DNA from: Polynucleobacter sp. AP-Kaivos-20-H2
GTDB lineage: Bacteria > Pseudomonadota > Gammaproteobacteria > Burkholderiales > Burkholderiaceae
Assembly: GCF_018882215.1 (NCBI RefSeq)
Contig: NZ_JACVOX010000002.1
Location: 124,001 to 188,000 of the forward strand
Direction: 5' to 3'
Length of the DNA: 64,000 nucleotides
The position numbers and the translations under genes were made by a program. Below, piece after piece: positions 45,607 to 54,152 of the stretch; position 1 is the stretch's first letter; the number at the start of each line of letters is the position of its first letter. The notes under the pieces are model-generated. The model did no database searches. It had not been told where the DNA came from and was given only the letters and a program-made list of their open reading frames with translations.

Positions 45607-45631
45607 AGAGAGGCAACTGCCTCTCTTTTTT
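45607..45631. terminator. Two-way terminator after lysS
   Basis: A 9-bp stem, AGAGAGGCA paired with TGCCTCTCT, followed by six T on the plus strand and preceded by five A. It can end lysS (+) and the convergent amidohydrolase gene (-). Confidence 0.85.
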
Positions 45632-45663
45632 AACTTCTTTTTTATTGCTATACCAGCAATAAC

Positions 45664-47355
45664 TTAATTGCCATAGACCTCAACGCCGCCTTTAATAGTT
45701 TTAAGGACTTGTATATTCTTAATATCATCTGGCGCAACCTTTAAGGGGTTTTGATCCAGAACTACTAAATCAGCCAGCTTTCCTGGTGTTAGCGATCCCT
45801 TGCTGAGCTCTTCCTTGTATTGATAGGCCGCATTGCGAGTAAAGCCCTGTAGAGCCAAATACGGAGTAATGCGCTGTTCAGGCCCCAACACTGCACCGGA
45901 GAATGTTTTACGGTTCACGGCACTCCAAACTGAAAAGAGCACATTCGGGCCGGACGAAGGAGTGTCATTATGCAGAGCAAGTGTTATGCCTTTTGTATTA
46001 GCGCTATTCGCAGGGCTTAAATTAGCAGCCCTTTCACCACCTAAGACCTTGTTATAAACATCGCCATACAACCAGGTATCGTTTGGCATCATCACTGCCA
46101 TAATATTTTTCTTCTTGTAGTCATCTAACTGATCATCGCGTGCAAAGAATGAGTGCGCAATCACGGTACGACGATCTTCTGTAATACCAGTCTCAGAAAT
46201 TGTTTTAGCCAAAGCCGCTAGAGTCATATCAATACCAGCATCACCATTGCTATAACCAAAATATTGAATGTTTTTCTCGTAAGCCAACTTGGTGTACTTA
46301 TCAAACAAGGCCTGTGGGTAGTAGGCAAAGCCACGCCAGTCTTTTGGAAAACCGGTGATATCTAAATAAGGCTTGGAAAAATAAGCCAAACGCAGTTGCG
46401 GCGCCCCATCAGTAGGCACCTGAATTCCGGCAACCTTAAAACCTCTATCACCCTGGCTATAAGCACCAAACTGAAAATTAGGATTAGTCGCCAACATTTG
46501 ATCAACAACATCGAAGGTTGGTAACGCAATTAAATCGATGGTCACAATTTTTCTATCGATAGCTAATCGCATATTACGCATATCCGCAATGCTGGCTTCG
46601 TAACTTTGTGCAGTTGTAAAACCATTGGAGACGTAGATCTTCTCGGCTTTGCGGTAAGTTTCAAACGTCAGATCTTGTGAATACTTGCCGACCGCCTTAG
46701 CAACCGCCTCTAAATAAGGCATGCCGATCAATTCACCTGTGAGTTGACCAGTTTTGGGGTCTACCGGAATAAACCCAGAAACGGCCTTAGTAGCTTTTGT
46801 GATTCCCAGCTTCTTGAGGCCAGCAGAATTCACCATACCGGTCAACGTAGAAATATTCTCAAGCAATACCGGTTGATTTGGGTAGGCCGCATCTAGATCT
46901 GAAATTGTCAATCCACCATCAGACAGCATTGCTTCAGCGTAACCCGTGCCAATAATCCAGCCATTAAATACCTTTGCTTCTGAACGCAGCCTACTAATCA
47001 CGTCCGTCTTAGTCTGCGGAGGTTTTCTGGAGAAGTAGGCAAGATTTACACCGAGCGTATCTTGGGCGATTAATGCAAAGTGCCCCCAAGTATCAATAAA
47101 GCCAGGCAATAGGGTGTGCCCTTTTAAATCTTGTAGAGCGGCATTGGATCCAGCCTGAGTCAAGGCTTCGCGCATGTCGCCGGTGTAGGCAATCTTGTTG
47201 TCTTTGACAACCAGTGCTTCAACATACCTAGGGGTGTCACCCTCCATCGTGAGGATGTCCCCGTTGAAGTATACGGTGGGCGCAGTAACATTAGCGGCGG
47301 AAGCCAATGAAAATGTAGCTAAAAAGAGGGCAAGAAATTTATAAGTATTTTTCAT
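45664..47355 (-). CDS. Exported amidohydrolase (YtcJ-like, amidohydrolase 3 family)
   Basis: A 563-residue TIM-barrel hydrolase with a clear signal peptide (about 1-20, ending LASA), so it should act in the periplasm. The N-terminal beta domain (VYFNGDILTM) and HTLLPGFIDTWGHFAL match the metal-binding start of the family, with GH where many members have HxH. Later segments include IAHSFFARDD, ALHNDTPSSGPN and the C-terminal GKLADLVVLDQNPL. Substrates of YtcJ-like enzymes are mostly unknown. ATG 47355 has AGGAGA upstream, which decides it against an earlier Met. It stands alone, 59 bp downstream of cysK. Confidence 0.82.
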   Translation of the reverse strand: MKNTYKFLALFLATFSLASAANVTAPTVYFNGDILTMEGDTPRYVEALVVKDNKIAYTGDMREALTQAGSNAALQDLKGHTLLPGFIDTWGHFALIAQDTLGVNLAYFSRKPPQTKTDVISRLRSEAKVFNGWIIGTGYAEAMLSDGGLTISDLDAAYPNQPVLLENISTLTGMVNSAGLKKLGITKATKAVSGFIPVDPKTGQLTGELIGMPYLEAVAKAVGKYSQDLTFETYRKAEKIYVSNGFTTAQSYEASIADMRNMRLAIDRKIVTIDLIALPTFDVVDQMLATNPNFQFGAYSQGDRGFKVAGIQVPTDGAPQLRLAYFSKPYLDITGFPKDWRGFAYYPQALFDKYTKLAYEKNIQYFGYSNGDAGIDMTLAALAKTISETGITEDRRTVIAHSFFARDDQLDDYKKKNIMAVMMPNDTWLYGDVYNKVLGGERAANLSPANSANTKGITLALHNDTPSSGPNVLFSVWSAVNRKTFSGAVLGPEQRITPYLALQGFTRNAAYQYKEELSKGSLTPGKLADLVVLDQNPLKVAPDDIKNIQVLKTIKGGVEVYGN

Positions 47356-47414
47356 AATCTCCTTATAAACCATTTAGGCTAAAGAGCCTACCGAGTATTC
47401 CGCTTGGAGACCAA

Positions 47415-48386
47415 TTATGCAGCCAAGCCTTTTTCGTCAAACACCCCTTCGAATAAGGCAGAGCTTAAATAACGCTCAGCTGTATCTGGAAGCACCACCA
47501 CGATGGTTTTACCCGCGTATTCAGGCTTCTTAGCTAAACGAACCGCTACTGCAGCTGCAGCACCGCAGGAGATGCCTACCAAAATACCCTCTTCTTTAGC
47601 AATACGGCGGGCAAATTCAATGGCTTCTTCGTTGCTTACTTGCTCAACTTTATCGACTACTGATAAATCTAGATTCTCCGGAATAAAGCCGGCACCAATT
47701 CCCTGAATCTTATGTGGGGCAGGCTTGATTTCTTCACCATTGAGTTTTTGCGTGATGACTGGACTTGAAGTGGGTTCAACCGCAACTACCTCAATATTCT
47801 TTTTCTTGGTGTTCTTGATGTAACGAGCAACACCGGAGATTGTTCCGCCAGTTCCAACACCCGCTACAAACACATCAATCTTGCCATCAGTATCCTCCCA
47901 GATTTCTGGACCAGTGGTCTTTTCATGAATCGCTGGATTCGATGGATTACTAAATTGCTGCAGCAAGACATATTTAGGATCTGACTCTGCAATCTCTTTA
48001 GCCTTAGCAACCGCACCATTCATCCCCTTGGGACCTTCGGTCAAGACAATCTTTGCACCTAAAGCCGTGAGCAACTTGCGGCGCTCAATACTCATGGTCT
48101 CCGGCATGGTCAATGTCAAAGGGATGCCGCGAGCTGCCGCTACGAAAGCCAATGCAATGCCAGTATTGCCACTAGTTGGCTCAACCAGTTCTTTTCCTGG
48201 CCCCAAAATGCCTTGTTCTTGCGCATCATTAATCATGGCCACGCCGATACGACACTTGACTGAATAAGCTGGATTACGGCCTTCGATCTTGGCGAGCACA
48301 GTTGCCTTAGCGCCATCGGTTACGCGATTTAGACGCACTAAAGGTGTCTTGCCAATGGTTTGGGAGTTATCGGTAAAGTAAGTCAT
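47415..48386 (-). CDS. cysK: Cysteine synthase A (O-acetylserine sulfhydrylase)
   Basis: A 323-residue PLP enzyme that makes cysteine from O-acetylserine and sulfide. The Schiff-base Lys44 is in SVKCR within [21 protein letters not shown] binds substrate and [10 protein letters not shown] binds the PLP phosphate. The PTSSPVI and [10 protein letters not shown] segments are also typical. The length and the PTSGNTG-type motif fit CysK rather than CysM. ATG 48386 has AAGGA six bases upstream. Confidence 0.95.
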   Translation of the reverse strand: MTYFTDNSQTIGKTPLVRLNRVTDGAKATVLAKIEGRNPAYSVKCRIGVAMINDAQEQGILGPGKELVEPTSGNTGIALAFVAAARGIPLTLTMPETMSIERRKLLTALGAKIVLTEGPKGMNGAVAKAKEIAESDPKYVLLQQFSNPSNPAIHEKTTGPEIWEDTDGKIDVFVAGVGTGGTISGVARYIKNTKKKNIEVVAVEPTSSPVITQKLNGEEIKPAPHKIQGIGAGFIPENLDLSVVDKVEQVSNEEAIEFARRIAKEEGILVGISCGAAAAVAVRLAKKPEYAGKTIVVVLPDTAERYLSSALFEGVFDEKGLAA

Positions 48387-48482
48387 GAGGATTCCTTAAT
48401 GCGAAGATATGAATAGAGATCTTATGGGTTAAAGTAATTCTTGTAAAAGAAATGGTGGTTATTAGCTAAATACTAAATGCTA

Positions 48483-49679
48483 TTAAGACACGCCCTGAGA
48501 GCGAAGCAAGGTAATAGCTTCTTGCGCCGTCATCACGCCCTCATCGGTAGGGATTACCCATACCTCAACACGACTTTGTGGAGTGCTAATTTTTAACGTT
48601 AGATGCTGAGTTGCCTCTTGATTTAGCTTTTCATCTAACTCAACCCCAAGCCACGCCAGTTTTTTACAAACCGCTGACCTCAAAATAGGATCATGCTCGC
48701 CAATGCCGCCACTGAAAGAAATCAGATCGAGGCCACCGAGACAGCCAATCATAGCCCCGCCCTCGCGAATAATCTTATAAATAAATAACTCAATCGCCTC
48801 TTTAGCCAAAGGATTGGAGCTACTTCTTAGCTTTCTCATGTCCGCAGAGATGGTTGAGACCCCAAGCAAGCCACTCTTTCTATAAAGGAGATCTTGTAGC
48901 TGATCATGGGTATAGCCACGCTCGACCAAATACATCAATACACCGGCATCTAGAGAACCGCTGCGAGTCCCCATCATCAAGCCATCTAATGCAGAAAATC
49001 CCATCGTGGTCGCCACACTCTTACCATCAATGGCAGCACACAAACTTGCGCCATTACCAAGGTGAGCCATCAAAACTTTATCTCTTGCTTTGTTCGAGCT
49101 CTCCATCAACTCGCCAATAATGTACTGATACGAAATTCCATGAAAACCATAGCGGCGGACTCCTTGATCAGTAATCTCTTTAGGTAATGCTAGAGATGTT
49201 TCGAGAGTGCTCATGGTTTTATGAAAGGCGGTATCAAAACAAAGAACTTGGGGAATGTCCGGAAATACTTGAGAGAAAGCTTTCACGCCATCCAGGCTAT
49301 GGGGCTGATGCAATGGCGCTAAGGCACTCATCGCCGACAATTTCTCTAGCGTCGCTGAGGTTGAAATGATGGGCTGAAAAAACTCAGCACCACCATGAAC
49401 AATACGATGGGATACAGCCCGAATGGGAGGAAGATCTTTAATTCCGAGCAGTAATTCCTTGAGGTGCATTAAGGCCGCAAGAAAAGGATCTTGATCTACA
49501 TCTACAAAATACTCAGCATGCTCTACCCCTTGATAGGCATAGCGTAGTTCGGTTTTTCCACCTGGCTCAAGACCCTCAAAACTGCCAGCCAAAATAGAAG
49601 GCAAGACTGCTCCATCGAGGGTTGGATAAATAGAAAACTTGAGAGATGAGGAACCAGCGTTAACGGTCAGAATTGCCAT
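48483..49679 (-). CDS. ackA: Acetate kinase
   Basis: A 398-residue ASKHA-fold kinase interconverting acetate and acetyl phosphate with ATP. VNAGSSSLKFS near the N-terminus, HRIVHGG, HLGNGASLCA, GTRSGSLDAG and FSGGIGEH are the usual motifs. No phosphotransacetylase gene is in the window. If the sulfonate genes further right feed a sulfoacetaldehyde acetyltransferase, acetyl phosphate would be the product and AckA could use it; that link is inference and the genes are not in one operon. Confidence 0.95.
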   Translation of the reverse strand: MAILTVNAGSSSLKFSIYPTLDGAVLPSILAGSFEGLEPGGKTELRYAYQGVEHAEYFVDVDQDPFLAALMHLKELLLGIKDLPPIRAVSHRIVHGGAEFFQPIISTSATLEKLSAMSALAPLHQPHSLDGVKAFSQVFPDIPQVLCFDTAFHKTMSTLETSLALPKEITDQGVRRYGFHGISYQYIIGELMESSNKARDKVLMAHLGNGASLCAAIDGKSVATTMGFSALDGLMMGTRSGSLDAGVLMYLVERGYTHDQLQDLLYRKSGLLGVSTISADMRKLRSSSNPLAKEAIELFIYKIIREGGAMIGCLGGLDLISFSGGIGEHDPILRSAVCKKLAWLGVELDEKLNQEATQHLTLKISTPQSRVEVWVIPTDEGVMTAQEAITLLRSQGVS

Positions 49680-49738
49680 AAGAATATAAGGTAGGTGTGA
49701 TGAAGCTCTTCAATAAAAAGCTAATGGTGAGAGCGCTA

Positions 49739-50221
49739 TTAAGTTTTAGTATTTTTAAAAAATGTCACCGCAAATAAAATCAGTAAGACACAAAACCATA
49801 ACAAGGACCATTCCGGAACCTGTAATCCTAAAATCGCAGGTAACTTAGCAGAACAAAGTCCATCCGCTTTAAACAACCAAGGCAAATCTTGGACCAACTG
49901 AAATTGATTGATCCAAACCTCTAGAGGGTCTATGCCGCAAGAAGCTTCTGGATGCGATAAGAGCCAGACCTGCTTACCCGCGATGATTGCTCCAGAACAA
50001 GCGGACAGTACCGCCAATATGTGAAATAACTTTTTCAAAGCAGGAATGCCGGCCGCTAAAAAGCAACTGATAGCAATTCCAAGGTAGCCAATTCTTTGCA
50101 AGATGCATAGGGGGCATGGCAAAAAAGAGGTGTTCTGATAACCAAATTGCTGAAGTAAGACGGCAAAGACCACCAAGCTCAGGCAAAATAAAGAAATGAA
50201 GAGGTATTGAGTGCGGGTCAT
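49739..50221 (-). CDS. dsbB: Disulfide bond formation protein DsbB
   Basis: A 160-residue membrane protein with four helices that reoxidises DsbA and passes electrons to quinones. The first Cys pair is Cys36/Cys39 (PCPLC) and the second is Cys95/Cys123 in the periplasmic loop. QRIGY after the first pair is the conserved quinone-side region. It is divergent from the ferredoxin reductase gene across 170 bp. Confidence 0.93.
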   Translation of the reverse strand: MTRTQYLFISLFCLSLVVFAVLLQQFGYQNTSFLPCPLCILQRIGYLGIAISCFLAAGIPALKKLFHILAVLSACSGAIIAGKQVWLLSHPEASCGIDPLEVWINQFQLVQDLPWLFKADGLCSAKLPAILGLQVPEWSLLWFCVLLILFAVTFFKNTKT

Positions 50222-50355
50222 CCCTAGATGATAGCGAGATCACCCTATAAAAGACCCAAACTCAGGCTTTTATAACTAAAAGTGCATAACTTATAAGAAG
50301 TTAATTGCTAACTGAGTCATGGATAGCCCCTGCAGCAACCCAAGATTGAGGATAA

Positions 50356-50376
50356 TTGAGGTTTAGATAACCTCAA
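50356..50376. repeat. Inverted repeat upstream of fpr (candidate operator)
   Basis: TTGAGGTT and AACCTCAA, 8-bp perfect arms around a 5-bp centre, 15 bp before the fpr ATG. The 7-bp ATTGAGG also occurs directly repeated at 50345-50351 and 50355-50361. The site is placed to affect transcription or initiation of fpr. Confidence 0.45.
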
Positions 50377-50391
50377 CAAGATTAAGCATTT

Positions 50392-51168
50392 ATGGCAGCC
50401 TACAACACTGAAACCGTTCTGACCGTTCATCATTGGAATGACACCCTTTTTAGCTTTACCACCACCCGTAATAAAGGGCTACGCTTTCGCAGCGGTCACT
50501 TTTTGATGATTGGTCTTGAGGTTGAAGGTAAACCACTTGTAAGGGCATATAGTGTTGCTAGCCCCAACTACCAAGAACATCTCGAATTTTTAAGCATTAA
50601 AGTCCAGGATGGTCCACTAACATCGCGCCTGCAAAAAATTCAGGTGGGAGACCCTATCCTTGTTAGCGAAAAATCTGTTGGCACTTTAGTCATTGATGAT
50701 TTAAACCCTGGCAAGCATCTTTACCTTTTTAGTACCGGCACAGGTCTCGCACCATTCATGAGCATTATTCGTGACCCAGAGACTTACGATAAGTTCGAGA
50801 ATGTCGTTCTCATTCATGGTGTTCGCCTGGTCAGTGAACTTGCTTATGGCGACTACATTAAGAATGAGCTGACTCAAGATGAGTATCTGGGAGAGTTGAT
50901 TAGAGAAAAGCTCATCTACTACCCTACCGTAACCAGAGAAGCCTTTAAGCATACCGGACGCTTAACGACTGCTATCGAATCTGGTCAGTTATTCAAAGAC
51001 ATCGGCCTACCGCCATTGGATCCTGCAGTTGATAGAGCTATGATTTGCGGAAGCCCTTCCATGCTCAAGGAAACCGCTGAGATGCTGGATGCCAAAGGCT
51101 TTAAGGTATCTCCAAGCCTAGGCCAACTCGGCGACTATGTATTCGAACGCGCCTTTGTAGAAAAGTAA
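50392..51168 (+). CDS. fpr: Ferredoxin-NADP reductase
   Basis: A 258-residue FAD enzyme exchanging electrons between NADPH and ferredoxin or flavodoxin. RAYSVASPN binds FAD, TGTGLAPFMS binds the NADP pyrophosphate, ICGSPSML is the third motif, and the C-terminal VFERAFVEK has the bacterial Fpr ending. These enzymes serve oxidative-stress repair and reductive biosynthesis. No strong ribosome site precedes the ATG, and an inverted repeat lies just upstream. Confidence 0.93.
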   Translation: MAAYNTETVLTVHHWNDTLFSFTTTRNKGLRFRSGHFLMIGLEVEGKPLVRAYSVASPNYQEHLEFLSIKVQDGPLTSRLQKIQVGDPILVSEKSVGTLVIDDLNPGKHLYLFSTGTGLAPFMSIIRDPETYDKFENVVLIHGVRLVSELAYGDYIKNELTQDEYLGELIREKLIYYPTVTREAFKHTGRLTTAIESGQLFKDIGLPPLDPAVDRAMICGSPSMLKETAEMLDAKGFKVSPSLGQLGDYVFERAFVEK

Positions 51169-51204
51169 GCCTCGAATCAATATAGCTAAAAGTAGTTTAG
51201 TTAT

Positions 51205-51233
51205 CGCTATATATTCCTTGCGAATATATAGCG
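51205..51233. repeat. Perfect 12-bp inverted repeat upstream of a small gene
   Basis: CGCTATATATTC and GAATATATAGCG around CTTGC. It lies 46 bp before the ATG of the 54-codon gene at 51279 and could overlap its promoter. No T-run follows on either strand, so an operator is more likely than a terminator. The 9-bp core GAATATATA recurs at 51782-51790, upstream of the neighbouring small gene. Confidence 0.6.
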
Positions 51234-51278
51234 GCCTTGATACAGTGTTTCTAACGAGATCAGTTTCAAGGAATTAAG

Positions 51279-51443
51279 ATGTCACCTACCAGAGAACATT
51301 ACAACCCGGCCATTATCAGCCTGTTGCGTGCACACGATCAGTTACCCCATGACAATATTGCTGAAAGAAAAAGTTTTCAGCGCCAAATTCTCTTTTTAAT
51401 GAATGCCATCAAAACTGCAGAATTTGAAACTTCATTCTCTTAA
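51279..51443 (+). CDS. Small protein of unknown function, 54 residues
   Basis: I do not recognise this product. It begins MSPTREHYNPAIISLLRAHD and ends in EFETSFS. It is mildly basic in the middle (AERKSFQRQ) and has no membrane segment. Support for a real gene: AAGGA at good spacing before the ATG, a palindrome upstream, and a strong terminator 20 bp after the stop. Its size and helix-forming LL/QR pattern would allow a DNA-binding or partner-binding role, but nothing in the sequence decides this. Confidence 0.6.
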   Translation: MSPTREHYNPAIISLLRAHDQLPHDNIAERKSFQRQILFLMNAIKTAEFETSFS

Positions 51444-51462
51444 GTAGTCATTTCTAAGACAT

Positions 51463-51491
51463 AAAAAAACCGCCTAAATGGCGGTTTTTTT
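51463..51491. terminator. Two-way terminator between two small genes
   Basis: A 12-bp stem of seven A plus CCGCC pairing with GGCGG plus seven T, around the loop TAAAT. With A- and T-runs on both sides it can end both the plus-strand 54-codon gene and the minus-strand 52-codon gene. Confidence 0.9.
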
Positions 51492-51542
51492 ATTGACCTG
51501 AAAAGCACCTAACATCAGGGCGACTTATTTTGGCTTCACTTA

Positions 51543-51701
51543 TTAATCTTCTATTTGAAAATACACTTCAGCGTTTGCTTGTTTGCTAGCCTGGCTAATC
51601 ACAACTTGATCAGCAACCTTAGATGAGGCGAAAGTTTTTTCCGTAGTCTGCAAAACGGATTTAACAACTGCATCTTGTGTATTTTCAACTGTGTAACCCA
51701 T
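51543..51701 (-). CDS. Small protein of unknown function, 52 residues
   Basis: I do not recognise this product. It starts MGYTVENTQDAVVKSVLQTT and ends EVYFQIED. It is hydrophilic with many Val, Gln, Ser and Thr, and has no Cys or membrane helix. A strong ribosome site, GGGGAG, lies six bases before the ATG, and the two-way terminator at 51463-51491 follows the stop. The ~100 bp upstream are very AT-rich. It is convergent with the other small gene. Confidence 0.6.
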   Translation of the reverse strand: MGYTVENTQDAVVKSVLQTTEKTFASSKVADQVVISQASKQANAEVYFQIED

Positions 51702-51806
51702 GTCGAACTCCCCTATCCAATCTATGCCGGCGTATTTGCCTAATGAGCTTACAGAATAGGGTGTTTTTTTATATCTGAGAAGAATATATATTTCATTTGC
51801 TTATAT

Positions 51807-52559
51807 CTATTTAAATATAAGTAGAAAGAGCAAATTAAAGCCTGCATTGGCAATGAGAAGCCATAAACAGAGCCTCTTTAAGGCATTGTCTGAAACAGCA
51901 TGAACCCCCAAAACCCACTGAGCCAGCCTTAGACCAAGCCAATATGCTGGAATAGCGAATACAAGATAGGTAATCCAGCCTAATCCACCACCCATGAAGC
52001 TTGCAGCAACGATTGCAAATATAGAGATCCCAGAAACGAAATGGGATAACAAAGACCGCGTTCTATCGAATGCTTGATTGGTTGAGTTGAGATACAAAGC
52101 TGCTGGAGGCCCACCAATTCCACAGGCTCCCAACAACAAGCCTGACAAGCCGCCTGCCAGTCCGTCCAAAGCATTAGAGCTAGTTACTCGTACATGGGGC
52201 TTAAATAATAAGTAAGCAGCAAAAAACAAAACAACCAAACTTGTCGCTGTCTTCAGCGTTACCAATGGAATAAATCTTCCCAACCAAATGCCTATGGGTA
52301 AAGACGCTGCAGAAAAAACCAACATCAGCCAAAGTCGAGGGCGATCTGTTTGATGGACCTTCCATTGCCGGGAAAGTAATACGCCTCCAAACACTTCAGA
52401 GCACATCACAATTGGAATCAAAAAGGGGATTGGGAACACCCACATTAGAAGAGGCGTCATGATGAGCGCCCCTCCAAAACCACTTAACCTTCTGATGAAT
52501 CCGCCAAAAACTGCTGCGACTAGCAATAAGCCGATCGAGGGCAAGCTTTCAAGAATCAA
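51807..52559 (-). CDS. TauE/SafE-family anion exporter
   Basis: A 250-residue inner-membrane protein with about eight hydrophobic helices in two related halves. The family pattern is GGFIRRLSGFGGALIMTPLL near the N-terminus and GACGIGGPPAALYL in the second half. Members export sulfite, sulfoacetate or similar anions, though many are uncharacterised. The start is TTG, overlapping the ATPase stop as TTGA. It ends the operon that begins with the biotin carrier gene, so export is co-expressed with an importer of sulfonate type. Confidence 0.85.
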   Translation of the reverse strand: MILESLPSIGLLLVAAVFGGFIRRLSGFGGALIMTPLLMWVFPIPFLIPIVMCSEVFGGVLLSRQWKVHQTDRPRLWLMLVFSAASLPIGIWLGRFIPLVTLKTATSLVVLFFAAYLLFKPHVRVTSSNALDGLAGGLSGLLLGACGIGGPPAALYLNSTNQAFDRTRSLLSHFVSGISIFAIVAASFMGGGLGWITYLVFAIPAYWLGLRLAQWVLGVHAVSDNALKRLCLWLLIANAGFNLLFLLIFK

Positions 52560-53332
52560 ACGGCCTCACTGACATCATGTTCGCCAGCAATGAGGTCACG
52601 AATCTGACGACGGATTTCTAAATAAGCAGGAGTATCTTCAACCATTCTTCGCGGCTCAGGGACGCGAATAATCTCCTTCACTCTGCCAGGACGACGCGTC
52701 ATCACAACAATGACATCGGAAAGATTGATGGCTTCCTCAATGCTATGGGTTACCAATACGACTGTTTTGCTTTCTTCATTCAGAATTCGAATCATTTCAG
52801 CCTGCATCATCGCGCGATTTTGCGCATCTAAGGCTGCAAAAGGCTCATCCATTAAGAGCACCGTCGGATCCACAACTAGCGCTCTTGCAATCGATACGCG
52901 TTGACGCATACCGCCAGAAAGTTGATGTGGGTAATGGTTGATAAATTGACTTAAGCCAACTAGCGCAGCAAAGCGAGTAACGATTTGTTTAATTTCTGCA
53001 GCATTAATGCCTTTAATTTTTAAACCGAAAGCAATATTGTCAAATACAGTCAACCAAGGAAAGAGTGCGTAATCCTGAAATACCATGGAGCGATCTGCGC
53101 CAGGACCCTTGACTACCTTACCAGCACACTCGATATGGCCAGCCGTTGGAACCTCAAAGCCAGCAATCAAATTGAGCAAAGTAGTCTTGCCGCAGCCGCT
53201 GTGCCCTAAGATTGAGCAAAACTCATTCTTGCGAACCTCTAATGAAATATCGTCAATAGCCAATACCTCTTGGCCCTTGGCGTGCATTGACGGATAAATT
53301 TTTCGTACGTGTTCTACTTTAAGTGCTGGCAT
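52556..53332 (-). CDS. ABC transporter ATP-binding protein (nitrate/sulfonate/taurine type)
   Basis: A 258-residue ATPase. Walker A GHSGCGKTT is at 43-51, the Q-loop in VFQDYALFPWLTV is typical of TauB/SsuB/NrtD, the signature LSGGMRQ is at 138-144, and Walker B LLMDEPFAALD begins at 159. It should energise uptake by the permease and binding protein encoded directly upstream. Substrate cannot be read from the ATPase. It overlaps the TauE-type exporter by 4 bp. Confidence 0.92.
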   Translation of the reverse strand: MPALKVEHVRKIYPSMHAKGQEVLAIDDISLEVRKNEFCSILGHSGCGKTTLLNLIAGFEVPTAGHIECAGKVVKGPGADRSMVFQDYALFPWLTVFDNIAFGLKIKGINAAEIKQIVTRFAALVGLSQFINHYPHQLSGGMRQRVSIARALVVDPTVLLMDEPFAALDAQNRAMMQAEMIRILNEESKTVVLVTHSIEEAINLSDVIVVMTRRPGRVKEIIRVPEPRRMVEDTPAYLEIRRQIRDLIAGEHDVSEAV

Positions 53333-53372
53333 TAGATTATCTATTTACATGTTTAATGATTAACAATACTGT

Positions 53373-54146
53373 TTACGCATTCAGCGCTCTCGACCAAGGC
53401 ATGAGTTTCTGCGCGGTATATCGAATCAGCCTATCCAAACATAAACCAATAACTCCGATAGCTAACATGCCAACCAAAATATAATCTGTGCGCAAAACAG
53501 TACGGGCGTCGTTAATAAGGAAGCCAAGACCAGAATTAGCACCAACCAATTCAGCTGCCACTAAAGCCATCCAACCCACTCCCAGACCAATGCGAATGCC
53601 AGTCACTATCTGAGGCAGTGCAGCGCGCAAAATAACGCGAGTAATCACACTCCAAGAACCCGCACCTAGGCAACGCGCAGCTCGAATGAGATTCGGCTCT
53701 ACATTTTTTACTGCATCGATTGTATTAATTAGGATTGGGAAGAAGATTCCCAAGAAAATAATGAATTGGTTTTGAGTGTTACCAACTCCAAACCACAAAA
53801 TACTTAATGGAATCCAAGCAATTGGCGGAATAGGTCGCAAGATTTCTACGATGGGATCTACCTGCTCATTTACCCACTTAAAACATCCCATCACTATCCC
53901 CAAAGGGATAGCGACAGAGGCATAACAAAATGCTACAAACTCTCTAGACAAACTATCGAACAAATGTTTCCAGATTTCTCCAGATTTCATTAATTCAAAT
54001 CCGCCTTGCGCCACCCCCGAAGGAGGAGGCAACAAGGTGGCTTCTGTTTTATCCAGAATAAACCGACTGGCATATTCCCAGGCAGCAAGCAATAGAACCA
54101 ATAAAGCTAGGCGACGAAATTGCTTCAAAAAATGAATTATTGGCAT
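53373..54146 (-). CDS. ABC transporter permease (nitrate/sulfonate/taurine type)
   Basis: A 257-residue permease of the SsuC/TauC class with about six helices. The EAA coupling region is near AARCLGAGSWSVITRVILRAALPQIVTGIRIGL (about 155-187). LRPIPPIAWIPLSILWFG is the well conserved segment before it. It lies 6 bp after the binding-protein gene and 40 bp before the ATPase. Confidence 0.92.
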   Translation of the reverse strand: MPIIHFLKQFRRLALLVLLLAAWEYASRFILDKTEATLLPPPSGVAQGGFELMKSGEIWKHLFDSLSREFVAFCYASVAIPLGIVMGCFKWVNEQVDPIVEILRPIPPIAWIPLSILWFGVGNTQNQFIIFLGIFFPILINTIDAVKNVEPNLIRAARCLGAGSWSVITRVILRAALPQIVTGIRIGLGVGWMALVAAELVGANSGLGFLINDARTVLRTDYILVGMLAIGVIGLCLDRLIRYTAQKLMPWSRALNA

Positions 54147-54152
54147 AACGCT

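Noticed and set aside
48483..49679. Acetate kinase as part of the sulfonate cluster
   Set aside because: Chemically attractive if acetyl phosphate is made by Xsc, but it is separated by several unrelated genes in mixed orientation.
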